The translations under genes were made by a program, and so were the position numbers. Of a DNA stretch of 64,000 nt, positions 34,876 to 42,621 are shown piece after piece; the stretch's first letter is position 1; the number at the start of each line of letters is the position of its first letter. This stretch comes from Bradyrhizobium niftali (GTDB taxonomy: Bacteria > Pseudomonadota > Alphaproteobacteria > Rhizobiales > Xanthobacteraceae), in the NCBI RefSeq assembly GCF_004571025.1, contig NZ_SPQT01000019.1, positions 1-64,000 on the forward strand, given 5' to 3'. The notes under the pieces were generated by a model. It was given only the letters and a program-made list of their open reading frames with translations, was not told the origin of the DNA and did no database searches.

Positions 34876-35007
34876 GGTTCAATTATCACGCGCTCTCTCC
34901 GGAAGTCACCTCTGTTGCCCGGTTCAAGCATCGACAAGGCGACCAAAAACAATTCGGCGCCGGCGAGGCACGCCGGCGCCGTGGTGCAATTCAAAGGCTT
35001 GTGCCGT

Positions 35008-36240
35008 TCAACCCGGCCCCGCGCCCTGCGTCGCCGTATACACGGCGTAGAGCGACTGGCTCGCGGCCATGAACAGGCGGTTGCGCTTGGGGCCGCCGAA
35101 GCAGACGTTGCCGCACACTTCCGGCAGGCGGATGCGGCCGAGCAGCTTGCCCTCCGGCGACCACACCGTCACGCCGCTATAGCCGACGGCGCGGCCGGCA
35201 TTGCTGGAGGCCCAGACATTGCCATTGACGTCGCAGCGCACGCCGTCCGGCCCGCACTTCACGCCGTCGATCACGCAATCGCTGAACTTCTTGAGGTTGG
35301 AGAGCTTGTTGTCCGTGCCGACGTCGAACACGAAGATCTGGTCCTTGCCGCCGGGGCCGGTGTCGCCCGGTCCCTTGCCGGTCGAGACGACATAGAGCTT
35401 CTTGAAGTCGGGCGAGAAGCACAGGCCGTTCGGATCCGGCACCTGCTCCTCGGTGACAACGAGGTCGATGCGGCCTGAGGGATCGATGCGATAGCAGTTG
35501 GTCGGCAGCTCGCGCTTGCCCGGTGTGAAGCCGGCCGGTTGTCCGATCCGCGGATTGAGCTTGCCGCCCGAATTGCTCGCGCCGCCGGCGACATCGGGTT
35601 CGCCTTCGTACAACTGGCCGCCATAGGGCGGATCCGTGAACCAGTAGCTGCCGTCGGGATGCGCCGCGATGTCGTTTGGTGAGTTCAGCTTCTTGCCGTT
35701 GTAGTTGTCGCAGAGCACGGTGGCGGTGCCGTCATGCTCGTAGCGCGTCACCCGCCGGGTCAAATGTTCGCAGGAGAGCTGACGGCCCTGGAAGTCGAAC
35801 GAATTGCCGTTGGAGTTGTTGGACGGCGAGCGGAACACGCTGACGCGGCCATCGTCCTCGGTCCAGCGCATCTGCCGGTTGTTGGGAATGTCGCTCCACA
35901 GGAGGTAACGGCCCTGTGCGCTCCACGCCGGGCCCTCGGCCCACAACAGGCCGGTGTGAAGGCGCTTGATCGCGGTGTTGGGCTGCGCCAGGTCGTTGAA
36001 GGACGGATCGACTGCGATGATGTCGGGGTCCCAGAAATACGTGGTCGGCGCGCCGTTGGGGCCGAAATCGCGCGGCGGGGTGGTGATCGTCGTCGGCGGA
36101 GCGGCCGGTCCGGTCTGGGCCAGCGCGGGGCCGGCCATCGTGGCGGCGGCACCGAGCGCAAGCCCCCGGACAAGTGTCCGTCGCGAAAGCGCAGCATCCT
36201 GGTCACGCTGCTCGTGGTCACGAGTCTCCTGGCGTGTCAT
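35008..36240 (-). CDS. SMP-30/gluconolactonase-like protein, Tat-exported
   Basis: A 410-residue six-bladed beta-propeller of the SMP-30/gluconolactonase/LRE family. The N-terminus has a twin-arginine signal (LSRRTLVRGLALGAAATMAG), so it is probably periplasmic. Family stretches include LLWAEGPAWSAQGRYLLWSD, NSNGNSFDFQGRQLSCEHLT, LNSPNDIAAHPDGSYWFTDP and DPNGLCFSPDFKKLYVVSTG, containing the Glu, Asn and Asp residues that bind the catalytic divalent metal. It probably hydrolyses a sugar lactone, but the substrate is unproven. A decayed copy of its 3' end lies at 33692-33743. Confidence 0.9.
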   Translation of the reverse strand: MTRQETRDHEQRDQDAALSRRTLVRGLALGAAATMAGPALAQTGPAAPPTTITTPPRDFGPNGAPTTYFWDPDIIAVDPSFNDLAQPNTAIKRLHTGLLWAEGPAWSAQGRYLLWSDIPNNRQMRWTEDDGRVSVFRSPSNNSNGNSFDFQGRQLSCEHLTRRVTRYEHDGTATVLCDNYNGKKLNSPNDIAAHPDGSYWFTDPPYGGQLYEGEPDVAGGASNSGGKLNPRIGQPAGFTPGKRELPTNCYRIDPSGRIDLVVTEEQVPDPNGLCFSPDFKKLYVVSTGKGPGDTGPGGKDQIFVFDVGTDNKLSNLKKFSDCVIDGVKCGPDGVRCDVNGNVWASSNAGRAVGYSGVTVWSPEGKLLGRIRLPEVCGNVCFGGPKRNRLFMAASQSLYAVYTATQGAGPG

Positions 36241-36514
36241 CGCGTCCTCCCGGTCATGTTCGGCTGGCCGGTTGATCCGGCCGAGCGGGTCGGAGGTTAG
36301 TCCGGTCCGCGTCCGGTTGCGAGGGGCAGGTTCGCATCCTCCGTGCGATGTCGCGAACGCCGCAACATCGCCGCATTGCGGCTGTGCAAAGTCCGAGCCG
36401 ACAATTTCGTCCTGCCCGTGCGCCGCTAACCGGGACCGGTTTTACGGCCTGTCAAGCCTTGACCTCGCGCGCGATGCTGGCAGAACATTCCTCGGGGGAA
36501 AGAGGCCGGAACTC

Positions 36515-36781
36515 ATGGTGTTAGCTGTCGTCATACTGGTCATGCTGCTCGCGATCGCATTCGTGGCCGGCTATTTCACCCGCGTCTACGTCTCCCGCAA
36601 ACGCCGGGCGGAGGCGCGCCGCTGGCGGGATTATACCGAGCCGGATTGGCTCCACGCCAACGCGCCGGCCAACACCAACGAGATCGCAAAAACCGGCAAG
36701 GCGGTGCCGACCGCCACCGGCGAGCTCGGTCAGATGCTGGACCGCTGGGAAAGCCGAGCCCGCGCCCGCCGCACGGGATAG
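36515..36781 (+). CDS. Small single-pass membrane protein (88 aa)
   Basis: An 88-residue protein with one N-terminal membrane helix (VLAVVILVMLLAIAFVAGYF) followed by a strongly basic stretch (RVYVSRKRRAEARRWRDY) and a polar tail, so the tail is likely cytoplasmic. GGGGGAAAGAGG precedes the ATG at 36515. No family is recognised. The helix-plus-basic-tail layout resembles small envelope proteins with unknown partners. Confidence 0.6.
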   Translation: MVLAVVILVMLLAIAFVAGYFTRVYVSRKRRAEARRWRDYTEPDWLHANAPANTNEIAKTGKAVPTATGELGQMLDRWESRARARRTG

Positions 36782-36845
36782 CTTCAAGGCCTTCACCGCT
36801 ACCAAGACCACCGCGATCCAATCAGGGAATTAGCGAACATCGACA

Positions 36846-36917
36846 ATTGCGAGCGCAGCGAAGCAATCCAGACCGTCATGGCGGAAAGGCTCGGGATTGC
36901 TTCGCTGCGCTCGCAAT
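36846..36917. repeat. Perfect 24-bp inverted repeat (REP-like)
   Basis: The left arm, starting ATTGCGAGCGCAGCGAAG (36846-36869), is the exact complement of 36894-36917, with a 24-base spacer. Its sequence family (GCGAGCGCAGCGAAGCAATC) is one of the commonest intergenic palindromes in Bradyrhizobium genomes. Confidence 0.85.
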
Positions 36918-36955
36918 GACGGCGTTGAAGCAATTGTGCGCAAATGTCTCCCATC

Positions 36956-37075
36956 GTCGTCCTGGCGAACGCCAGGATTACCCCAGGGAGTGGTTTGGCG
37001 AAGGCTCGTCTTGTACTGCAATCGGTCTCAACGGACGGACCTCGCGCTATGGGTCCTGGCGTTCGCCAGGACGAC
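36956..37075. repeat. Inverted repeat with self-palindromic arms
   Basis: The 22-base arms at 36956-36977 and 37054-37075 are complementary, and each is itself a palindrome (TCCTGGCG-AA-CGCCAGGA). The whole interval 36782-37272 holds this repeat, the preceding one and the probable leuA promoter, and no convincing gene. Confidence 0.8.
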
Positions 37076-37272
37076 ACCAATGACGTGGCTTCGTTTCGCT
37101 TTTCCCAATAGCCGGGAGCAAGCTCGCGTCCAATGGTAGGTCAGTTCCACTGACCATCTTTTGGCGTTGCAGTTGCGCCTGTTTCTCGTCTAGAAACAAC
37201 CGCATTGGGCCTCCCGGCAACCAACCGTCAACGGTTTTGACCGAGGATTTGAGGGCTCAAAAGGGTCTGGCA

Positions 37273-37392
37273 ATGCTGATTCGCGGCCAAATCGATGGGA
37301 TTTCGGGGGAGGTGGCTCTGGCCGCCGCCACGATCCCGGCCGCGCTGCTGCCCACCCACCTTCTTGGCGGGCTTCTTCTTACTTGCCCCTGA
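37273..37392 (+). CDS. leuA leader peptide (39 aa, leucine-rich)
   Basis: A 39-codon frame with AAGGG before the ATG, ending 107 bases before leuA. Nine of its 39 residues are Leu, and seven of them fall in residues 25-36, which read LLPTHLLGGLLL. The stop codon lies inside the left arm of a hairpin (37386-37429). This is the classic layout of attenuation: ribosomes stalled at Leu codons during leucine shortage would alter the RNA fold and let transcription reach leuA. Attenuation of leu genes by Leu-rich leader peptides is established in proteobacteria; its operation here is inferred. Confidence 0.78.
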   Translation: MLIRGQIDGISGEVALAAATIPAALLPTHLLGGLLLTCP

Positions 37393-37429
37393 GGGCCGGC
37401 TGGGCGCCACGCGCCTGGGCGCTCAGGGG
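37386..37429 (+). terminator. Probable leuA attenuator hairpin
   Basis: CCCCTGAG (37386-37393) pairs with CTCAGGGG (37422-37429), with an inner stem GGCGC-CAC-GCGCC. The left arm contains the leader-peptide stop codon. The 3' flank is TTGG rather than a long T run, so termination may be moderate or assisted. Confidence 0.6.
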
Positions 37430-37499
37430 TTGGTCGAGATCACCGGACACCTCAAGCGCCCAGCATTGAACGGCGCAAAAGCTCAAAAGGAAATTTGCA

Positions 37500-39062
37500 A
37501 TGGCCCCCGTGAACAAGTCCGACAAGGACCGCGTCATCATTTTCGACACCACGCTGCGCGACGGCGAGCAGTGCCCCGGCGCCACCATGACCTTCGAGGA
37601 AAAGCTCGAGGTCGCCGAGCTGCTGGATGATATGGGCGTCGACGTCATCGAAGCCGGCTTCCCGATCACCTCCGAAGGCGACTTCCAGGCGGTCAGCGAG
37701 ATCGCCCGCCGCTCCAAGAACGCCGTCATCGCCGGCCTGTCGCGTGCCAATCCAAAGGACATCGACCGCTGCGCCGAAGCGGTGAAATTCGCCAGGCGCG
37801 GCCGCGTCCACACCGTGATCGCGACTTCGCCGCTGCACATGCGTGTCAAGCTGAACATGACGCCCGAGCAGGTGATGGAGCTCTCGATTGCCAATGTCAC
37901 CCGCGCCCGCAACCAGATCGACGACGTCGAATGGTCGGCCGAAGATGCCACCCGCAGCGAGATGGACTACCTCTGCCGCATCGTCGAGGCCGTGATCAAG
38001 GCCGGTGCCACTACGGTGAACATCCCGGACACCGTCGGCTACACCACGCCGGACGAATACACCCGCTTCATGAAGACGCTGATCGAGCGCGTGCCGAACT
38101 CGGACAAGGCAGTGTTCTCCGTGCACTGCCATAACGACCTCGGCATGGCCGTGGCGAACTCACTGGCCGGCATCGCCGGCGGTGCGCGCCAGATCGAATG
38201 CACCGTCAACGGCATCGGCGAGCGGGCCGGCAACGCTTCGCTCGAGGAAGTCGTGATGGCCATCAACGTCCGCAACGACGTGTTTCCGTGGTGGAACAAG
38301 ATCGACACCACGCAGCTCACCCGCGCCTCGAAGGTGGTGTCGGCGGCGACCTCGTTCCCGGTGCAGTACAACAAGGCCATCGTCGGCCGGAACGCCTTCG
38401 CGCATGAGAGCGGAATCCACCAGGATGGCGTGCTGAAGGACGCCTCCACCTACGAGATCATGCGGCCCGAGATGGTCGGCCTGAAGCAGTCCTCGCTGGT
38501 GCTCGGCAAGCACTCCGGCCGCCATGCCTTCGTGCACAAGCTGGAGGAGATGGGCTACAAGCTCGGCCCCAACCAGCTGGAAGATGCGTTCACGCGGATG
38601 AAGGCGCTCGCCGACCGCAAGAAGGACATCTACGACGAGGACATCGAGGCGCTGGTCGACGAGGAGATGGCGGCGTCGCACGACCGCATCAAGCTGACCT
38701 CGCTGACCGTGATCGCCGGCACCCATGGCCCGCAGCGCGCGACCATGAAGCTCGACGTCGACGGCCAGATCAAGATCGAGGAGGCCGAGGGCAACGGTCC
38801 GGTGGACGCGGTGTTCAACTGCATCAAGCGCCTGGTGCCGCACGAGGCCAAGCTCGAGCTGTACCAGGTCCATGCCGTCACCGAAGGCACCGATGCTCAA
38901 GCCGAAGTCTCGGTGCGGCTGTCGCATGACGGTCGCTCGATGACGGCGCGCGCGGCCGATCCCGATACGCTGGTGGCCTCGGCCAAGGCCTATCTCGGTG
39001 CGCTCAACAAGATCGTCATGAAGCGCCAGCGCGACACGGTTACGACGGCCGCGGCGAGCTGA
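37500..39062 (+). CDS. leuA: 2-isopropylmalate synthase
   Basis: A 520-residue first committed enzyme of leucine synthesis: condenses acetyl-CoA with 2-oxoisovalerate in the cytosol. Motifs: FDTTLRDGEQCPGATM (15-30), the metal-site HCHNDLGMAVANSLAG, IECTVNGIGERAGNASLEEV and HESGIHQDGVLK. The C-terminal regulatory domain (from about 390), responsible for leucine feedback inhibition, is complete. AAAAGGAAATTTGCA precedes the ATG. It is regulated by the upstream leader peptide and attenuator and ends at a strong terminator, so it is monocistronic. Confidence 0.97.
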   Translation: MAPVNKSDKDRVIIFDTTLRDGEQCPGATMTFEEKLEVAELLDDMGVDVIEAGFPITSEGDFQAVSEIARRSKNAVIAGLSRANPKDIDRCAEAVKFARRGRVHTVIATSPLHMRVKLNMTPEQVMELSIANVTRARNQIDDVEWSAEDATRSEMDYLCRIVEAVIKAGATTVNIPDTVGYTTPDEYTRFMKTLIERVPNSDKAVFSVHCHNDLGMAVANSLAGIAGGARQIECTVNGIGERAGNASLEEVVMAINVRNDVFPWWNKIDTTQLTRASKVVSAATSFPVQYNKAIVGRNAFAHESGIHQDGVLKDASTYEIMRPEMVGLKQSSLVLGKHSGRHAFVHKLEEMGYKLGPNQLEDAFTRMKALADRKKDIYDEDIEALVDEEMAASHDRIKLTSLTVIAGTHGPQRATMKLDVDGQIKIEEAEGNGPVDAVFNCIKRLVPHEAKLELYQVHAVTEGTDAQAEVSVRLSHDGRSMTARAADPDTLVASAKAYLGALNKIVMKRQRDTVTTAAAS

Positions 39063-39090
39063 ACGTTCACGCTCCGGATGAAACGGCGGA

Positions 39091-39118
39091 AACGCGGTGC
39101 CCTTGGCACCGCGTTTTT
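39091..39118 (+). terminator. Rho-independent terminator after leuA
   Basis: AACGCGGTGCC and GGCACCGCGTT form a perfect 11-bp stem with a CTT loop and continue into TTT. It lies 29 bases after the leuA stop. Confidence 0.92.
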
Positions 39119-39284
39119 CGTTGATCGCCGCCGCGGCTGTTTCCGCCCGGATACAGCATTTTTGCAAGGAGACCCCTGCTAAGGGGCAATGGCGCCTCAG
39201 CCTGCTTCTCTATAAAGCTGCCTCCCAAGAATTTAAGGCTTGGGGCCGGCGGTCCGTGCCCCACAAAAACGTACTGGAGGAAGC

Positions 39285-40286
39285 ATGCGGAAACTCATTT
39301 GGGCTGCGGCATCGATAGCGGCTTTGGCGCTGACCGGGCCGGCATCGGCCCAATCGCCTGTTATCATCAAGTTCAGCCACGTCGTCGCCACCGACACGCC
39401 GAAGGGCAAGGCGTCGGAAAAATTCAAGGAGCTCGCCGAGAAGTACACCGGCGGCAAGGTCAAGGTCGAGGTCTATCCGAACTCGACGCTCTACAAGGAC
39501 AAGGAAGAGCTCGAGGCGCTCCAGCTCGGCAGCGTGCAGATGCTGGCGCCGTCGAATTCGAAATTCGGCCCGCTCGGCATCCGCGAGTTCGAGGTGTTCG
39601 ATCTGCCCTACATCCTTCCCGACCTGAAGACGCTGCGGAAAGTGACGGAAGGCCCGCTCGGCCTCCGTCTGCTCAAGCTTTTGGACTCCAAGGGCATCAC
39701 CGGCCTTGCCTATTGGGATAACGGCTTCAAGCAGATGAGCGCCAACAAGAAGCTGGTGACGCCAGCCGATTACCAGGGCGTCAAGTTCCGCATCCAGTCC
39801 TCGCGCGTGCTGCAGGCCCAGTTCAAGACGCTCGGCTCGCTGCCGCAGGTGATGGCGTTCGGCGAAGTCTACCAGGCGCTGCAGACCGGCGTGGTCGACG
39901 GTCAGGAGAACACCTGGTCGAACATCTATACCCAGAAGATGCACGAGGTGCAGAAGTACATCACCGAGACCAATCACGGCTACATCGGCTACGTCGTGAT
40001 CGTGAACAAGAAGTTCTGGGACGATCTGCCGGCCGACATTCGCGAGCAGCTGTCGAAGGCGATGAAGGAGGCGACCGACTTCAACAACGCGCAGTCGCAG
40101 AAGGAGAACGACGACGCGCTGGCCGAGATCAAGAAGGGCGGCAAGAGCGAGATCATCAAGCTCACGCCGGAGCAGGACGAGGCGATGCGCAAGGCGATGG
40201 AGCCGGTCTACAAGGATGCCGCCAGCCGCGTCGGCCAGCCGCTGATCGACGAATTCCTGAAGGAATCGAAGAGCACGACCAACTGA
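39285..40286 (+). CDS. DctP-type TRAP transporter solute-binding protein (orphan)
   Basis: A 333-residue periplasmic binding protein, started at ATG 39285 after CTGGAGGAAGC. The signal peptide is RKLIWAAASIAALALTGPAS with cleavage after ASA. VIIKFSHVVATDTPKGKASE, the Arg-containing loop GVKFRIQSSRVLQAQFKTLG (the conserved Arg usually binds a carboxylate) and QTGVVDGQENTWSNIYTQ are DctP-family signatures. TRAP systems need small and large membrane subunits (DctQ, DctM); neither is next to it, and strong terminators bracket the gene. It must work with subunits encoded elsewhere. Confidence 0.92.
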   Translation: MRKLIWAAASIAALALTGPASAQSPVIIKFSHVVATDTPKGKASEKFKELAEKYTGGKVKVEVYPNSTLYKDKEELEALQLGSVQMLAPSNSKFGPLGIREFEVFDLPYILPDLKTLRKVTEGPLGLRLLKLLDSKGITGLAYWDNGFKQMSANKKLVTPADYQGVKFRIQSSRVLQAQFKTLGSLPQVMAFGEVYQALQTGVVDGQENTWSNIYTQKMHEVQKYITETNHGYIGYVVIVNKKFWDDLPADIREQLSKAMKEATDFNNAQSQKENDDALAEIKKGGKSEIIKLTPEQDEAMRKAMEPVYKDAASRVGQPLIDEFLKESKSTTN

Positions 40287-40308
40287 CCCAAACGATGCAT
40301 GAATGAAG

Positions 40309-40340
40309 GGGCTTCCGTGCCAGGCGCGGAAGCCCTTTTT
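40309..40340 (+). terminator. Rho-independent terminator after the DctP-like gene
   Basis: GGGCTTCCGTGCC pairs with GGCGCGGAAGCCC (one G-T pair), followed directly by TTTTT, 22 bases after the stop. Confidence 0.93.
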
Positions 40341-40480
40341 GTTGCGAATGATTTCCGGTTGCGGCTGGAGGTAAAATCAGGCGTTACATCTTCGTCAGGA
40401 CGCCCTTCCTGTCCAAGTTGTAAGTTGCGCGCGAGGCGCGCGGCGCCCATCTTCAGGGCATCCTTCCAGAGGAGGTTCGG

Positions 40481-41077
40481 ATGAGGAAGTTCACCATCGC
40501 CGCCATCGCCGTGCTCAGCATCGCCGGCTCGGGCGCGGTCTATGCCCAATTTCACCGCCCGTGGATGGAGCACTTCCGCCACGTCCGCATGAACCCCGAG
40601 GACCGCGCCGCCTTCGTCGACGCGCGGATCGCCGCCGTCCATGCCGGGCTGAAGCTCAACGCCGACCAGGAGAAGCTGTGGCCGCCGGTCGAGGCCGCCG
40701 TGCGCGAGTTCGCCAAGCTGCGCATCGACCGCGCCAATGCGCGCATGAATGCCGCCCCTGGGGCCGCCGACAAGCCGGAGGATCCGGTCGCCCGCCTGCG
40801 CCAGCAGGCCGAGGACATGGGGGCTTCCTCCGCGGCCCTGAAGAAGATCGCCGATGCCGCCGATCCCCTCTACAAGACCCTGGACGAGGGCCAGAAGCGG
40901 CGCCTCGCCGCACTGACCCGTCACCGCGGCCCGTTCGGCGGCGGCGAGGACGGCCCGCACCGTCATTTCATGGAACGCGGGATGGACCGCATGATGGAGC
41001 GTGGCATGGACCGCTTCCATGGCGACCGTTTCGACCGTGACGGCGGCCCGGACCGGGATCGCGAGGGCCGGCTCTGA
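40481..41077 (+). CDS. Spy/CpxP-like periplasmic protein with Met/His-rich tail
   Basis: A 198-residue protein with signal peptide RKFTIAAIAVLSIAGSGAVY (cleavage near AQF). Two LTxxQ-like motifs (LNADQEKLW, LDEGQKRRL) place it in the Spy/CpxP family of periplasmic chaperones and stress or metal sensors. The C-terminal 50 residues are rich in His, Met, Arg and Asp (HRHFMERGMDRMMERGMDRF), suggesting metal binding. CCAGAGGAGGTTCGG precedes the ATG. It stands alone between two terminators, with no CpxAR-type two-component genes beside it. Confidence 0.83.
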   Translation: MRKFTIAAIAVLSIAGSGAVYAQFHRPWMEHFRHVRMNPEDRAAFVDARIAAVHAGLKLNADQEKLWPPVEAAVREFAKLRIDRANARMNAAPGAADKPEDPVARLRQQAEDMGASSAALKKIADAADPLYKTLDEGQKRRLAALTRHRGPFGGGEDGPHRHFMERGMDRMMERGMDRFHGDRFDRDGGPDRDREGRL

Positions 41078-41111
41078 GCCACCCCGGATTTTCCCGGGAT
41101 TAAGCTTGGCG

Positions 41112-41136
41112 AAGCCGCTGGAATCCGGCGGCTTTT
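41112..41136 (+). terminator. Terminator after the Spy/CpxP-like gene
   Basis: AAGCCGC and GCGGCTT form a 7-bp stem with a 9-base loop followed by TTCGCATTT, 35 bases after the stop. Confidence 0.6.
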
Positions 41137-41245
41137 CGCATTTCAGGGCTTATCGACGAAGCCTTGGAAAACATTCGTCGCATCGCTTGCCAGACCCGGA
41201 TCGCTTTGCTAAACGACCGGCCTCGCAAGGCACTTATCGCCTTTC

Positions 41246-41321
<76 letters not shown>

Positions 41322-41395
41322 TCCCAAAGCCCCGCTAGCGCAGGGTTTTTCCACTTCGGGCCCTGGAACAAAGCGCGTCTCGTGCGACGCTTTTC

Positions 41396-41656
41396 GTGGT
41401 CGGACGTCGCACGGTGCGACGTCTCGACGATGTTTGCGGATGTTCTTGTTGGCGCTGTCTCGTCAAAGAGCGCGACTATTGCGTTGAGATCTGGAACGAC
41501 GCCGGCCAGCACTACATCCGCATCGACGAGATCGACAGGTTCGACGCGCTGGCGCATTCCGCCTGGGAACTCATAAGCTGGGTGGTATTTCTGCCTGCCC
41601 GCGAGGAATCTCAACTCCATCGCATCGGCTTGCCGCCATTTGCCGCACTCTCCTGA
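41396..41656 (+). CDS. Doubtful ORF or gene remnant next to tRNA-Lys
   Basis: An 86-codon frame. Its N-terminal third (MVGRRTVRRLDDVCGCSCWR) looks random, but the middle (KERDYCVEIWNDAGQHYIRI followed by DEIDRFDALAHSAWELISWV) reads like folded protein. The 3' end overlaps the stop of the minus-strand oxidoreductase by 46 bases. It may be the surviving part of a gene whose 5' end was lost near the tRNA. No family is recognised. Confidence 0.3.
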   Translation: MVGRRTVRRLDDVCGCSCWRCLVKERDYCVEIWNDAGQHYIRIDEIDRFDALAHSAWELISWVVFLPAREESQLHRIGLPPFAALS

Positions 41657-42621
41657 GCGAGTATCGCGATGCGCGTGGCCCGCAGGGCTTCATTTGCTGG
41701 AATTTGCAAGGTCTCGCCACGGGCGAGATGATCGAAGACGAAGCCGGCAGGCGAGACGCCCGCGGGCAGGTCGACTTCGCGCAGGGGTCTCGTCGCCGTC
41801 TCGACGAGCAATTTGTTTTCAGCGAATAGAACGTCTGCGCGCCCCTTTGTCCCGGAGATCCGCATGGCATAGTCGCCATGCCGTGGCGAAGCTTCGGGCT
41901 GGATCCAGTCGACTTCGATCGCGAATTGCGGGCCGCCGTCGCAGGCGAGGATGGCGCGCCCCAGCGCGGGAAAGTCCGTCGTGCCGGCAGCCGCGATCGG
42001 TGATATCCAGCCGCTGACCGTACCGCTGGTATATCCCGTCAGCCAAAGTGCGAGATCGATGTCGTGAACCGTGAGGTCGGCGAGGATGCCGCCATAGGTC
42101 GATGGTTCGAACATCCACGCGGGACGACGGCTCGGGACGAGCTTGTGCGGCCCGGTTGCGGTGATGGATACGACGTCTCCAAGTTCGCCGCTGTCGATGA
42201 TCGAGCGGAGCGCGAGGGTGACCGGATAAAAGCGTTTCTCCAGCAGAAGCGTCAGCAAATTGCGCCCGGCGAGAGTTTCCTCGATTGCTGCGAGCTGGGG
42301 CAGGGTCACCGCCATCGGCTTGTCGGCGATCGCGAAGATGCCGCGGCGCAAGAGTTCGGCCACGATCGGAGCGCGAAGGCCGAATTCGGTGAAGACCGCT
42401 GCGGCTCGAACCTGATGCGCGTCCAAAAGCGCATGTGGATCGGCGTAGCCGGGCGCCATCGTGCGTCGTTCGAGCTCGGCGCGTCGCGCCGCGTCATGAT
42501 CGGCGATGGCCACGACCTTGACGTCGGTTCGGTTCGCAATCTCCGAAAGTACATATTCGACGTGTGGGTGGGCCGCGCCAATGATGGCGATGTCGAGCGT
42601 CTCGGAGTTACTCGTCGGCAT
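41611..42621 (-). CDS. Gfo/Idh/MocA-family oxidoreductase (last gene of nag operon)
   Basis: A 336-residue NAD(P)-dependent sugar oxidoreductase, started at ATG 42621, which overlaps the upstream gene by 14 bases. The Rossmann start is LDIAIIGAAHPHVEYVLSEI. The usual EKP motif reads ADKPMAVTLPQ (Lys kept, Glu replaced by Asp). YGGILADLTVHDIDLALWL carries the conserved C-terminal-domain Asp/His region. It is the fourth gene of the nagB-nagA-oxidoreductase set. It probably oxidises or epimerises the imported sugar or a derivative before deacetylation and deamination, but the actual reaction is unknown. Confidence 0.88.
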   Translation of the reverse strand: MPTSNSETLDIAIIGAAHPHVEYVLSEIANRTDVKVVAIADHDAARRAELERRTMAPGYADPHALLDAHQVRAAAVFTEFGLRAPIVAELLRRGIFAIADKPMAVTLPQLAAIEETLAGRNLLTLLLEKRFYPVTLALRSIIDSGELGDVVSITATGPHKLVPSRRPAWMFEPSTYGGILADLTVHDIDLALWLTGYTSGTVSGWISPIAAAGTTDFPALGRAILACDGGPQFAIEVDWIQPEASPRHGDYAMRISGTKGRADVLFAENKLLVETATRPLREVDLPAGVSPAGFVFDHLARGETLQIPANEALRATRIAILAQESAANGGKPMRWS

